Below, piece by piece: positions 12,393 through 25,700 of a stretch of 64,000 bases of DNA. Source of the DNA: Desmodus rotundus (Eukaryota; Chordata; Mammalia; Chiroptera; Phyllostomidae); assembly GCF_022682495.2 (NCBI RefSeq), contig NC_071397.1:14971082-15035081 (forward strand). The letters are read 5' to 3'. Each line of letters starts with the position of its first letter. Position 1 is the first letter of the stretch. Under the pieces are notes generated by a model. The model made no database searches, was not told where the DNA came from, and saw only the letters and a program-made list of their open reading frames with translations. A program made the position numbers and the translations under genes.

Positions 12393-12622
12393 GCCCTGGC
12401 CTGGTGGCTCAGTTGGTTGGAGCATTGTCCCATATGCCAAAAGGTTGCAGGTTCAATCCCCAGTCAGGACCCATACTTAGGTTGCAAGTTCAATCCCTGG
12501 TTGGGGTGCATATGGGAGGTAACTGATTGATGGATCTCTCTCACATCTATGTCTCTCCCCCCACCCATTTTCCTTTCTCTCTAAAATCAATGGACATATC
12601 CTTGGGTGAGGATTTAAAATAA
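12393..12622 (+). mobile_element. Bat SINE (VES-like), sense
   Basis: A complete element: GCCCTGGCCTGGTGGCTCAG head, TTGGTTGGAGCATTGTCCC, GGTTCAATCCC B-box segment occurring twice, CT tail, then AAAATCAATGGACATATCCT and GGGTGAGGATT with an A-rich end. Confidence 0.92.
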
Positions 12623-12869
12623 TAATAATGAAAAATAAATGGCCCACTTACTCTCTTCTTTCTGTTATATGCTCCTGCTTATTTTCTTTGGCACTTATAT
12701 ATACAATATCTTATTTGTCGGCCCATTCATTGGTATTAACTTATTCCACAATTATTTATTGAGACCCTCTTATGAGCAAAACTCTCTGCTGGGCACTGGA
12801 AATACAGCTGTGATGTGAACAAGTGAGTGAAGATTGCACTAGAATATGAACTTTCTGGATAAGGATAAT

Positions 12870-13495
12870 GTGAACTCCTTGAAAAAAGCCTAGATCTGCC
12901 AGGCTGATTGGGAGTCTGGTGCTACAGGAGCTTCTCAGTGCCTCAGAAGCCAGCTGATGTTGGGGTGAGCTGGGATACAGGTTCACAGGAGATCACTGGA
13001 AGCCTGGTGCTACGGGAGCTGGCTGGTACCAGGGAGGGTCAGAGCTTGGGATAACAGGAGCCTGCCAGGAACCTGGAGCCAGATCAAATGCCTAGGATCT
13101 CTGGAAACCATGAGCCCTGGGTGAACTAGGGGCCTTGGTTTGCAGGAGCCCCTAGGGACCCCCGAGAACCCAGGAGTTGGCCTAGCACTTAGTAGGCTGG
13201 TTCTGGAGTCTGTGGTGAAGTCGGGTGCCTACTTCACTCTATGTCTCCACATAAGGGACTAGGCTGCCCAGGATCTGGGGACAGAAATGTGTGTAGAGTG
13301 AATCTATCCTTGCTACACTCTTCAATGTGTCTTTTCTTATTCCTATGCTTCACCCAGGTGCTATAATCTCTCACCTGAAATCTTTGGCTCCTGTGAAGGT
13401 ATTTTGGTATATAGATTATTGTTCGAAATTATGTTTTGGGGTGCTAGAAATTCCTATACTGCCATTTTGCTGACATTACCCTGCAACACTATTTT
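12870..13495 (-). mobile_element. L1 5' UTR fragment in antisense, internally repeated
   Basis: The right end CTGCCATTTTGCTGACATTA is the complement of an L1 5' start (GATGGCGGAATAGG-type). Leftward, CTGGTGCTACAGGAGCT (12916) recurs as CTGGTGCTACGGGAGCT (13004), showing an approximately 90-bp tandem unit in a GC-rich 5' UTR. ORF1 does not follow, so only the 5' UTR is kept. Confidence 0.5.
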
Positions 13496-13589
13496 AAGCT
13501 TATCATTAAATTTTACCAAATTCCTTATGCAATGGATATAATGATTATACTCATTTTATAAATAAGAAAGTTAAAGACCTCCTGTCACT

Positions 13590-15915
13590 ATAGTTTGCTT
13601 TTAGTTTTATGTAAGTGGAATCATGTATATACACACTTTTATCTTCTTTTACTAAGTACTTTGAGATATATCAGTTGTTAGGAGTATCAATAGTTCATTC
13701 CTTTTATTTGCCAAGTAGTCGTCCATTACATGCATATACTGTAACTTGCTAATACAGTCACATGTGAATGAGCATTTGAATTGTTTCTAGGTTTTGGCTA
13801 TTACAAATAAACCTTCCATGGATGCTTATGTACAAGCCCTTGAATGGACATATATTTTCCTTTGGGTATATAGAAATGGAAAGGCTGGATCGTATGATAG
13901 GTATATAACTTACTAAGAACCTGTAGACATGTTATCTTTATATAACAATATTTTATATTCCCAAGAGCAGTGTATGATGGATCCGGTTCTTCCACAACTT
14001 TACCAGCATGTTGTAGAGTCAGCCTTTTTTCACTGTAGTTATTCTAATACCTAGGTAGTGTATTTCCACAGCAGTTTTAATTTGCATTTCTACAATGACT
14101 ACTACGAACATCTTTTCCTATTCTTATTTGCCGTCTGTACACATTCTGTGGTGAAGTCCCTGTTCGAGTCTCTCACCCATTTTTACTGGGTTGTTTTTAA
14201 AAAATCATTATTGAGCTTCGAGAGTCATCATATATTCCTGATACCAGTCTTTTTTTTTTTTTGGATAGATGCTGTGTAAATAATTTCTCACAGTCTATGA
14301 CTTGCCCTTTTGTTCTCTTAGTGGTGTTTTAAAAGAACAGAACTTTTTTCATTTTGATTAAGCCCAATTTATCAATTTGTTCTTTTATATCATTCTAAGA
14401 TTGTATATAAGAAATCTTTACTTAACCAGAATTCACAGAGATTTTTCTTTTATGATTTCTTCTAAATTTTTTCTAATTTTTTTTTTTGGTCTATGATAGG
14501 TTTGGGGTTATTTTTTGTGTTCAGTGCAAAATCTAAATCAAAGTTCATGTTTTAAATATATATCATTTTTTCCAGCACCATTTTCTGACAAGACTCTTCT
14601 TTCTCCATTGAGTTGCTTCTCCACCATTGTCAAATCAGCTGTCCATATACATGTGCATCTGTTTTCAGGTTGATAACTATGTCTATCATTTCTTCTGAGC
14701 ATAAGAATAGTTTTACCACTCCTTTTACAATTAGATGCTTTTTGTTTGTCTTATCTAATTTAGTGGACAGGGCTACTACAATGCTTAATACAGATGAGAA
14801 TGTATATCTTTGATTTTCCCCCCTATTTTTAGGGGGAAAACTTTCACTCTTTTAACATTAAGTATTGTATATGTGTTTATAGAAGAATATATTTGCTTAT
14901 AGGTTTCCTTTGAGAACTTGAGAAACCTCCCTTCTTGGTTTGCTGAGAGTTTTATCTGACTAGATATCAGATTTTGTCAAATATCTGCTTTTCATCTATT
15001 AAGATGAAGACATGGTTTTTTGATTTAGTCTGTTTATATGGTGGCAACAAGTTAGATTTGAATATTAACTCAACCTTGCACCTGTAGAGGTAATCCAATG
15101 CTACTAGGGTATATTATCTTTATCTTATAATCCTGGATTAATTTGCTTAATTTTTGTTTGGAACTTTTCTATCCATGTTCATGACAGCTATAATTCTATA
15201 ATTTTTTTTTGTATCCTATTTAATGTCTTTGGGTTTAGTAGTAGGATAATACTAGTCTCAAAGACTGAATTGAGAGTATTCCTTCATTCAATTTTCTGAA
15301 AGATATTGTGCATAATTTGTATTAATTCTTTTTTAAATAGTTGGTATAACTCTTCATGAAATGATCTGGGCCTGAAATGTTCTCTTATAGAAACATTAGA
15401 ATTATAAGTTCAATTTTTTTAATGAAAGTAAGATAATTTATATGATCTATTTCATCTTGGAGGCATCAATATCTCATGCTAGTTCACCATTTGTCTGGCC
15501 AGACCTGACAGACATTTTTCTGACTACTATCCATACCTATTTCACTTAGTTTAGATTTTCAAAGTGTTTTTTTATTCATGAAATGGGTCTACTTTGTTGT
15601 TTTATTAATTATAAATTAAGTGAGGCAAAGACTTATAAATAATAAATCTCTAAAATATTTATTACTATTTTTTGGTCAGGTATTTTTTGTACATGTTGTC
15701 AGATAATAATGCCCTTTTTAAAATTTAAACATGATTACTGATTTTAGAGAGAGGAAGAGAAAGAGAAACATCAGTGTGAGAGAGAAACATCAATTGGTTA
15801 CCTCCCATTCGTACCTTGACTGCAGCCTAGGTATTTGCCCTGACTGGGAATCGAACCCCCAACATTTTGGTGCACAAACCCACACTTCAACCAACTGAGC
15901 CACTCCAAACAGGGC
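13590..15915 (-). mobile_element. Old L1 in antisense (3' UTR to ORF2), with a nested SINE
   Basis: Starts in 3' UTR-type text (TTTATGTAAGTGGAATCATG), passes through the complemented ORF2 end (TTTTAATTTGCATTTCTACA) and continues as complemented reverse-transcriptase region to about 15680. A SINE occupies 15722-15915. Many stops; no function. Confidence 0.65.
15722..15915 (-). mobile_element. Bat SINE (VES-like), antisense
   Basis: A GAGAGAGGAAGAGAAAGAGA tract, two ACATCA repeats of the tail, GGGAATCGAACCCCCAAC (B box complement), and AACTGAGCCACTCCAAACAG at the head. Confidence 0.88.
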
Positions 15916-16344
15916 AATACTCTCTTTTTAAAATTTATCAACTAAACCAATAGAGAGGATGTTAGAATGTCAAAAAGTAAAAAAAAAAAAAGTAATAATA
16001 GACTGATTCTTTTTTTGTTTTTAAAGTTTAACTTTATAGGCAAATATTTTGGAAATTTTATTCTATATAATCATTGATCTTGGCTAAGTCTAGCTGGAAC
16101 AATTATGAATTTTATAAAATATTACACAAGAATCATATCTAAAAAAAAGATCACATCTATGTGTTTGCTTAGATATGTTCTTTATTCTAAAAACCAATTA
16201 TTTTTGTTTAAAAAGGAGGCCATACAACAAAGGTAGATGTTACTCTTTGAATTCATTCTTTATACAATACATTAAAAATCATGTAGTAGGAATGACAATG
16301 ATGTTACAGGTCTTTTTTTTAAGTTGTTTCAGGAAACGTGATTC

Positions 16345-16655
16345 TTTATTTTAGCCCAAAGCTCCAGTGACCTAAATCCTGTGGTTATAAAACTTTAAAA
16401 ATCTTCAACCTGATTTAATTCATTAAGTTTAAAGTCCCAAGTTTATCTCAAAGTCCAAAGTTGCCGTTATAGATTATGCTGCTTTTGTAAATCAATGTAT
16501 GAAAGAGCTTTCTGTGAAGATCCAAGAAAAAAAAGATGCATTACCGTTTGGAAACAAATTTGTAACTAACGTGCCTGCAGTTTCCCCTCCGGGATGTGTA
16601 CATTACATGATGCCGTCCTTCTCCATTTCGTCTTGCACATTGTACAGTGAGTATT
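16345..16655 (-). other. CRISP2: CRISP2 3' UTR and probable poly(A) signal
   Basis: The stretch after the stop aligns with the sequence after the CRISP3-like stop: the block around 16500-16590 matches about 37998-38090. AATAAA (complement of 16345-16350) is the first canonical poly(A) signal after the stop. The exact cleavage site is not determinable here. Confidence 0.45.
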
Positions 16656-16783
16656 TCAGTAAATCTTGTTCTCACACTGGCAAGTGGCCTTGCACTTTTC
16701 CTTGAGCAATTCATGTTCACAGCCAGCTGTTTTCTTCAAGGAATCACAGTTACTAAGGAGATCTTCATACTGGCAACTATTGG
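16656..16783 (-). CDS. CRISP2: CRISP2 coding exon 7 (ion-channel-regulator domain, stop)
   Basis: 128 bp, acceptor TTTTTCCTACAG. It encodes [12 protein letters not shown] to the C-terminal CENKIY followed by TGA (complement of 16656-16658). All six cysteines of the cysteine-rich domain are present. A possible polyadenylation signal, AATAAA on the minus strand, is at 16345-16350, giving a 3' UTR of about 0.3 kb. Confidence 0.92.
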
Positions 16784-19700
16784 CTGTAGGAAAAACAGAT
16801 TAGTTACATTATCATTTTCCTTAGTGGCAGCAAAACAAGTTATACATTCAAAAAGCATAGGGAGCAGGGTTGGACAAATAAGTCAGCGTCTCTCACACTA
16901 TGTGGGCTTTTAACTTCTTGAGGGTCATAATAAGGTGCTTTAGATGAGCTCACTGTTTAATCCATCATTTAAAATTTTGAACTTGGCAACATGTTTCTAA
17001 AATTAAGTGACCTACTTTTCTCTCTTTTCAAAGAAAATAAAATGAATATAAATAATTCTCTGTATACCTGCAGAGCCTAATATGGGAGCTACTAGCCATA
17101 GGTAGCTATTTCAACTAAGTTATTATAAATAAAATTAAAAAAATTATTTCCTTAATCAGTTCCATCCTTTTATACTATTGGACAGCACTGCTCTAGACTC
17201 CAATGCTTTTCTTTCTGGAGAAAGTGATTTTTGTAGGAAGATTAAGATGTAAAACAGTGATAATATGCCCCCTTTCCTTGTGGTATTTCTTCTTGAATGT
17301 TCCTGTGGGACCGCAAACTCAACAAATCCCAAACTAAACTCATCCTACTACCCACAAGGCTGATGTTTCTTGGCTTTTGTCTTCCTACATTCCTCCCACA
17401 ATCTCAGGGAAATGGCTCTCTGACTACTCAATAATTTAGGCCAGGAACTGAATCCATCTGAGCTCCTTTTCCACTTCTGACGGACATTCAACCAGTACAG
17501 GTAACAAACACTGGCTATTCTTCTGGTCTCTCAGCCCTGTCCATTCTTCTTCATTTGTTTTGCCATTAACAGAGTAAAGACATCAACTTTTTTAAACCCA
17601 TGTTTTTCAACAGTTTTCTAGCTGTTTTCCATCCAATTGTTTCTACATAATATTGCTAGCAAGTTTTTTATGAAATGTGATTCTGACCTTGTCACTCTTT
17701 GGATAAAATCTTTCAGTTAAGTACTTATTGCTAATAGGATAATTCCAAACTCTAAAGCAAATAGCATTAAGTCAAGATATAAAGATTCAACTTTTTTTTC
17801 TTTATTTGATTTATATCTTTGATATCATCAATATTCTGAATTATATCTATATAATTCAGTCAGAAAGAATGCTAACTAAAAGTGAATGCATTTGAAAGGT
17901 AAAATTGTCAATGAATAAGTTAAATCTATTGTTTATAATTTTAATGAAAGTATCCCCACTATAAAAGGCCAACACTCTTTTTACTTCTATTTATGACAAC
18001 TTCAGAAATGATATGTGACATTTTATTCTCTCCTTTTGCAACAATGTGTTTGTGGGTTCTATGAACCAATATTGTATGTGGACTGGATTTTGTCATTAAG
18101 AAGTGCACAAAACTAATTTAGGGCCAGTGACCATTTATTAAGTCAAACACTATGATTCCTATTATACTAGAAAAATGCGGTAATCAGCATGATGAACACA
18201 TTACCACAGAAGAAACAATATTTGCCCTGGCTGGTGGGTTGCGTACCAGCCTGTAACCCTAAAGGTCACGGTTCAATTCCCCGGCCAGGAACATGTGTGG
18301 GCTGTGGGCGGCCAGGTCCCCAGTAGGGGGCAGGTGAGAGGCAACCACACATTGATGTTTCTCTCCCTCTCTTTCTCCCTCCCTTCCCCTCTCTCTACAA
18401 ATAAATAAATAAAATCTCTTAAAAAAAAAAGAAACTTAATATTTGGTGTCCCTGTCTAGACTGAGCCATAACATCATCTCACATCCATAGATTTATACAT
18501 TTTCATTCTTTCAAAATACCACCTTTAGTGTAATGATACTTCAATAAATTGAGCTAGTTACTGGAAACATGTACAGTTAATGAGCTCTGCATAGCCACAA
18601 AAGTCATTGATGACAGATGTTTCATTATGTTAGATATGGTAATATTCTTTCCATTACAAAAATATGTAGGTTAGTAAAGTGTATAAAATGTTTACTTGTA
18701 CATCCTGTTGAGGAATCTTTCTGTCTTTTGCATAAAGACATTATATAAATTGGTAACTTTGTAAGATTTCTTAATCCATACAAAGAAAATAAAATATGAA
18801 CTTTTTATTATAATAGCAGGTTAATGACTTTAAACTTACTGCATAGTCCATTGTCACAGTTACCAGGGCAACTGGCACAGGGCGTTCCTTGTTGGTAAGG
18901 GGTGTTCTTTTTACTTATGTTATTACCACTGAAATTTAAAATACATAATGTCAAATATTTTTCACTTTGCTATTTAGTTTATACTCCAAGGGTAGCATCA
19001 GTCATAAAATACACAATTATTAAATAGATTTAGATATGTTAACAAAAGTGAAAAAATATAATTCCCAGTGTGTAATTCAGATAAACTCCAATTTAAGAAA
19101 ATGCTTCACATGCTGACCCATCTCCTTGACCATTAGTCTGCAGGATGGACAACCAAATTGGGATGACTTACAATCTGAACTTTTCAGAGTATAGTTTAAT
19201 ACTCTCTTCATCTCCCTGCAGACTTGATCAAATGGGTGAGGCAGTGCAGCCGCTGTGCTGGTGGGGGAAGAACATCTCTCCTAGATGGTCAGGAGAAACT
19301 CCTGGGGGGGGGTTGCAGTATGAAAAAGAATGCTCACTGCCGCAATACCATTCATGTGATATAAATCCATCATTTTTCTCACGTGAATTAGGGACAGTAA
19401 AGCTCAAGTATATGCATTTTTTGACTTCTGCACAGGGGAGATGGTATTTAAGTAGTGGTGTTTGTGTTTGTGAGGAGGGGAGAGTTGGGGAAATGTGTGA
19501 GTTTCTAAAGGCTGTGTGTGAGAGATTTTTATGTTTACCACAAAAGTAACACTCGTTTTTAAAAGTTTTTATAAACATCAATATTCAAGGTGTAGTCACC
19601 TTACAGAGACTAACTTGTAACTCCCTGATGATCATTATCCCATTGGCCAGGTCCTAATCTCCATAGTGTCAAATGGGCCAAGGGCCCAAGGCAATGCACT

Positions 19701-22700
19701 TGAATCTCAGTCTCCCTGCACAGAGTAGAACTACGTGTGTGGGAGCCCTTGGAAAGTTGTAAAAGAGACATAAAAGTGTTCTGGAAGTTCTCTCACCTCT
19801 GCTTTCCTTTGTTATTCACTCCACCCCTCACTTCAGATGCCTGGCTCCAGATACCTTCCCTCTCACAGTCAGGCAGTGAGTTTGAATGCATTATCCTGGG
19901 ACTTTTCATTTCTATTTTGTAAGACTTAATAGGTGCTTGTGGGCAAATGGCCCTGGAGGCCACACTTCTCCAGCAGGAGGTCCACATCCCCAGGTTGTCT
20001 ACAATCTCAAAATAAATCTTATGGGAAATTTGGTTTTGGGGCTCCTGCTGCCTCTAGTCATAAGGAATTGCAAACATTAAAAGAAATCAGGGCTAACAGA
20101 TATGTGGAAATTAGGTCTTCAAAGTATCCATAGGAATTTTTGCAGATGACCTCAAACATATTGCTTGATGAAACAGTGAGTTTCCTGCTATAAATCAAGA
20201 CAGTGTGGGATGGTTTGTTGTGAACATGTTTTGTGTGTGTGTGTGAAACCTGCTGAGAAACAGACTTACAATGGTAACTTTTTCTGGACTCTGAAATACA
20301 TTAAAGATTTCTTAGAAAACCTTTGCAACTCAAAACAATAAATCATCTTTAATGGTAAAAATGTGAGTGGTTTTTCGATAAACACAAGTGGAAACATTTT
20401 AGCAGAGAAGGCAGAAATCACAATTTGTGATCCCTGCCCTATCACCCCTTGCTTAATCATTGAGTTTCTACCCTCTTAGAATGTGAAATTAATAAGAACT
20501 GATGGTACCAAATATAGAGAAATGCACATTCCACATACTAATGGAATAACCTTGAGGCCTATGGAAAGGCAGTTGAGAGAAAAGACATCATTTTATAATT
20601 GAGGAAAGAGAGCTTCAGATTTTATACTTGGACCTGAGAACTTGGTCTCTTCTTTGATAAGTTGAATGTATCTCACCTTAAAAAACCATTTCCAAAGATT
20701 TATTCCTACCATTCACTGGAATATATTTGCATTCAGGTTTATTTAATGTACAAGAATTTAAAAATATTAAATTGCAGATGGAATTATTGACTTCAACTCT
20801 AAAGTGTATACTCACGCAGGACAATATTGGCAGACATAGTAGTATTTTAGACTGTCCTGATTGGGACAATAGGCAACTCCACATCCAACACGGTAAGATG
20901 AGTACCAAACCAACTGCAAAAAACCATAAAGGAGTATATAAAAAATGCAGTAAAAAAGAGAAAATATTAAAGAACAAATACCAAATAAAAGTTTGAAAAA
21001 TATTACTGCTATAGTTTATAACCATGTATTTTATAGAAATATTTAAATTATTGTAACAAAATCACAAACTTTTAAAATATTAATTTTTTATGTAAATTCA
21101 CTGCTTTATTCGTATCTCATGTTGGAGAAATATAGAGTGCACTTCCCGACCAAGAGTTGTGCAGGTCATGGGGAAAAAAATGATAGCTCTAGATGAAGTG
21201 CCAGCCCAGTGCTGGGACTATATTGTACCTATTTAGGCTCGTTCCCCCAAAATAAACACTGGGGATAGTCATACATTAGAGAAGCTTTCTACATTAGAGC
21301 ATTTGTGGCAGAAGTATTTTCATTTGCTCCCTTTACCTGGGTATAATGTCCAACAACTGCACTGGGACTCTTTGGTCCTACACCATAGACAAATTTCTGG
21401 CTCTCATCATACCAGTTTTGGATCGCAGTGGACCAGGCAGTAGGGTCACTTGACATATAGAGATTCTCACCACATTTTGTACCTGTGAAGGAACAAATCA
21501 TGAAGAGAGTGCTTTAGCTGCAGTGGCAAAAGAGATCCACTATATGAACACCAGGGTGTTGCCTTCTAGGTGCCCATACTTGCTAATGTTGACAAAAATG
21601 AATACAGAAAAAAGATGGTTCAATTCCTTATCAGCAAGAATGCTGCGTAGAACACAGGTCTGCATATCACAATGAGGCTGGCCTCAACATACAAAACTTG
21701 AATAGGTTGAGAGGACCTTATTCTTCTTTCCTTGCTCTGGATTGTCAAAGATGCATTCTTTTTCATGCTAAATTCTTCACGTGTGTAGTGCCTCATGTAA
21801 TATTAGCATTGTATTATCAGCTTGCAAAAGGCAACAACCAACTTTAATCTTTCTTTCCTCCTTGTGACCACCCTTTCCAGACATTTTTCACATATATACA
21901 GAACCTTAAATAAATATTTATGATTATGATTTTGCATCAGCTTTGGAGGAAAAAGCTCTATAGGCAGTCTTAAGACCCCAAAACAAAAAGCAACTGACAG
22001 TGGGAGGATTGGCAGTTTTCAAAACTTTGGATCTTCTCTTATCAATAAATAAGAATGTCACAAGGTCAAGTCCCCCTCAGAGAGTAAGGCAAGAAGGACC
22101 TTGCACAGGATGACATCAGCAAGACTGGTGAAGTAGGAAGCCTGGACTTTCTTGCCTTCAACACACCGATCCAACAACAGTTAATGAACAAATTGCCCTT
22201 GTGAGAATGCCAAAGCTAATTGAAAGGCTCCTATACATAGCAGAATATGAAGCCAGACTCACTGAAGCCTGTAGGGAGATTGGAATGGAACACTTGCTAG
22301 AAGCTCTACTCTCAGCACAGGAAGAGACTCTCCCAGCTTCCAGCTTCTCCCAGGGGAGGCAATGATTTGGTTTATGTGTCCCACATCCCAGCTTTTCCAA
22401 GCGGACTCCCCACAGGGCTGGCTTCTGTTTTGGTGGTCTTGGAGCCCTGAGTGTCAGGCACAGGCTAGTCATGAAGGATAATAACTATGGTGGTTTGGGC
22501 TGGGAGACACCATAATTGTCTCTTTGGCTCAGCACAGAGCAAGAAAATAAAAAATCTTCACTCTCAGCTTCCCCTGTGCGAGGCAAAGTGTTGATCAGTG
22601 CATTTAATGTTCCAATTTGGCCAAGGCTACCCAAACAACTGGCATCTGTCTTGCCATCCTTGATGTTTGATGGGGTTGGCACAGTCTTTCCCTCTGGGGA

Positions 22701-25700
22701 AGAAGAGAGAAGGTGATTTGGTTTGGTAGATGCCATAGATCCTCTTCCTAGTTCAGCACATGGCAAGCAGACAAAAACCACAGCTGCTTCCTTCTCCCCA
22801 GAGGCAAAAAAGGGTTGGTCTGGACATCCAATGTCTCCAATTTTCAGAGCCTGCCCAAAGGACTGCCTTGGAAATGCTAACAAGACCTGGCAGAATCTAG
22901 CTGCCCAGGGCTATTGAAAACAAAGGCAGGGGTTTGGCTGGCAGTAGCCACAGTTTCCCTTTCTGGTCCAGCACAAAATGAACAGGCAAAAAATCTCAGC
23001 TCCTAGCCTCTCCCTGGGGAGGGACAGAATCAAATGGAATGTCCAAGGACCTATCATTTCTGGGAGCTGCCTGAGAAACTAAGGATCTTTTCTCAGACTG
23101 ACCACAATGGACTAGAATAGATTTCTTCAAAGGCGATGCAAAAGTGGCCAAACAGGTGCATGAAAGTGTGCTCAACACCACTAATCATCAGAGAAATGCA
23201 AATCAAATCCACAATGAGATATTACCTTACTCCTACCAGAATGTCTATTGTTTTTAAAGACAAGTGACGGTGACGGTCAAAGTGATGTTCATTGCAGCAC
23301 TCTTCACCATAGCCAAGGTGTGGAAACAACCAAGTGTCCACTGACGGATAAATGCATAGAGAAAATGTAGTACACACGTGTGTGCGTGTGTGTGTGTATA
23401 AAATGGGACACTACTCATCCTTTAAAAAGGAGAACATTCTGCAATATGCGACAACACGGATGAACGTGAGGACAAGTGAAATGAGCCACAGAAAGATGAC
23501 TACTAAATTACTTCACTTATATGAAATGGCTAAAATACTCAAACTGACAGAGTCAAAGAGTGGAATGGTGGTTGTGGGGCTGGTAGGAGGGGGAAGTGGG
23601 GAGTTACTAATCCACGGGCATGAAGCTCGAGCTATGAATGATGAATGTGCTCTACAGGTCCGCTGTACAGCATTGTACCTACAGCCAACAATTGTGTGTT
23701 GTACACTTAAAATTGCTTAAAGGGTAGATCTCAGGTTAATTGTTCTCACATAATAAAATTAGTTAGAAAAATAAAGAAGTTTCTTGCAGAAACTTTTCCC
23801 TATCTTTTCAAGTCCTCGTTTAATGTTTATAGTTTGGTGGCTAGAAATTTAATCTCTACATGCTGCTTAAATATAAAGTATTCTTGGATGTCTTCCTCAC
23901 TAGTGGAGGAGAGAAATTAAGACTCTAAACGTAGACTTGGACCTTTAAGACCATTTGGTTTTCAATCTTCTACTGAATACAGTTATCTCCCCTCATAATT
24001 TCATTATAGTGTCAGCAACAAAAATTAAACAATAACAGTTCTATTGAAATTACAAGTAAATTATTCACTACTTTCAAACTGGGCTTGCCTATACGTAATG
24101 ATATCATGCTTGATAATGCTTGATAATGTAAATAAATATTGCATGTAAGGTTTATGCATACAAGTGTTTTTCCTTTCAGTATTTTTATCCTTTATAAGAT
24201 ACGTCTTATGTGTTTTTTGAATCTAATATATTACAGTATGGATTATAGGCACAAAGTCATATAAAATACTTGACTTTCTGCTATCAAAAAATATTAAAAT
24301 TAATTTAAAATATTAAATTATTCAACATATCCAAAATACTTATACTAATTTTAAAAAGCTTAGTATTTTTAAAGAAAAAAATCAGGAAGAATTCCACATA
24401 GTTCAGTATATTTTGTGAATACAAAATCAATAGATTTCAGAGCACCAAATGGCTACACAATATCATAAAAGGGCAGTGGATTAGAAACCCGAGAGCCTGG
24501 TGAAGTTTCCAATATATGTCACTACTTCAGGCTGTGTTCTTAGGTAAGTCATTCCTGTCCAGTCCTAGTTTTCTAATCTTTAAAATTTGAAAAATGGTGA
24601 TACATGACCTATTTATTCATGAGTTGGTTGAAAGGAACAAATGACTGAGAAATCATTGGCATAACATGAACCATCTATAAGCACAAAATGGTACTTATCA
24701 TATTTCTCTATATACAGATACTTTGACTTCAAAAAGACAAATAGAAGCAACATTTATTCACAGTCTTAATGCAAGACCCTGGTATGGTCTATTCTATTTT
24801 ATTTGTCCACTGTTATTTTATTTCTTCATTTATTTAACATATGGCTACTAATGTACATACTGGTTTTTCGGTCCTCCGCATTACTGTGTTCTAAAGTGCA
24901 CTTGTTTGCCCATTTTTGGGCATTTGCTGTTGCTTCTGTGCTCCATTCCTAAGCGTCATAAGAAAAAGAATACACTTAAGTATTCAAGTTCAATAAAGCA
25001 TATGCATTATAATCTGATTGCTAGATTAACTTGTACTACCTCAATGGTTCTGCAGAGCCGTGGCCAGTGTGGCTCGGTTGGTTGGAGCATCGCACCATAA
25101 GCAGAGAGGTTGTGGGTTTGCTCCCTGGGCAGGGTGTGTGTGTAGAAGAGGCAACCAATCAATGTTTCTCTTTCACTTTCTCTCCCTTTCCCTCTCTCTA
25201 AAATCAGTAAGCATGTCCTCCCAGGAGGATTAAAAACAAAATAAAACAAAACAAAAAAAAAACCTTCTGTAGATGTATAATCTATTTGTCACTGCTCTTA
25301 AAATACCCTTTGTTTGGTGTGTCTGTATCTGCCACACTGCCAGTCTCCCACAAGAACAGTCTATAGGTAACGCAACAGACAAAAGTCTCACACAATAATA
25401 TCTGATTGTGTGATCATATCACACAGCAGCCACACTCAGGATTTTTCTTGATGGTGCTATTCTCAGTACTGACCAACATGTAAAATATAATTACAATTAT
25501 ATTTCAATAGTAGTAATAAGATGGCCTAGATTATTCCCAACACCATTTGTAGTCCATTGGTTTCATACAGGAGATATTTAGCTTTCAGGGACTATGCTTT
25601 AGAAAGCGGACTATTTACCCGAAATGACACTGATCTTGAAAGAAACAGGATTTATTTTAAACTAGGAAAAACAGCAAAGAAAAAAAGTAATAGCCTCACA

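Noticed and set aside
12393..12622. tRNA gene suggested by A/B-box-like sequences in the SINEs
   Set aside because: The boxes are part of tRNA-derived SINE heads. No complete cloverleaf or anticodon stem can be drawn.
19145..19581. 134- and 117-codon frames in CRISP2 intron 5
   Set aside because: They overlap on opposite strands inside an intron, have no splice context, and the paralogous CRISP3-like intron does not keep them open.
22158..22917. Overlapping frames of 104 and 132 codons
   Set aside because: They lie in the L1 5' UTR-like tandem array; the openness reflects GC content and repetition.
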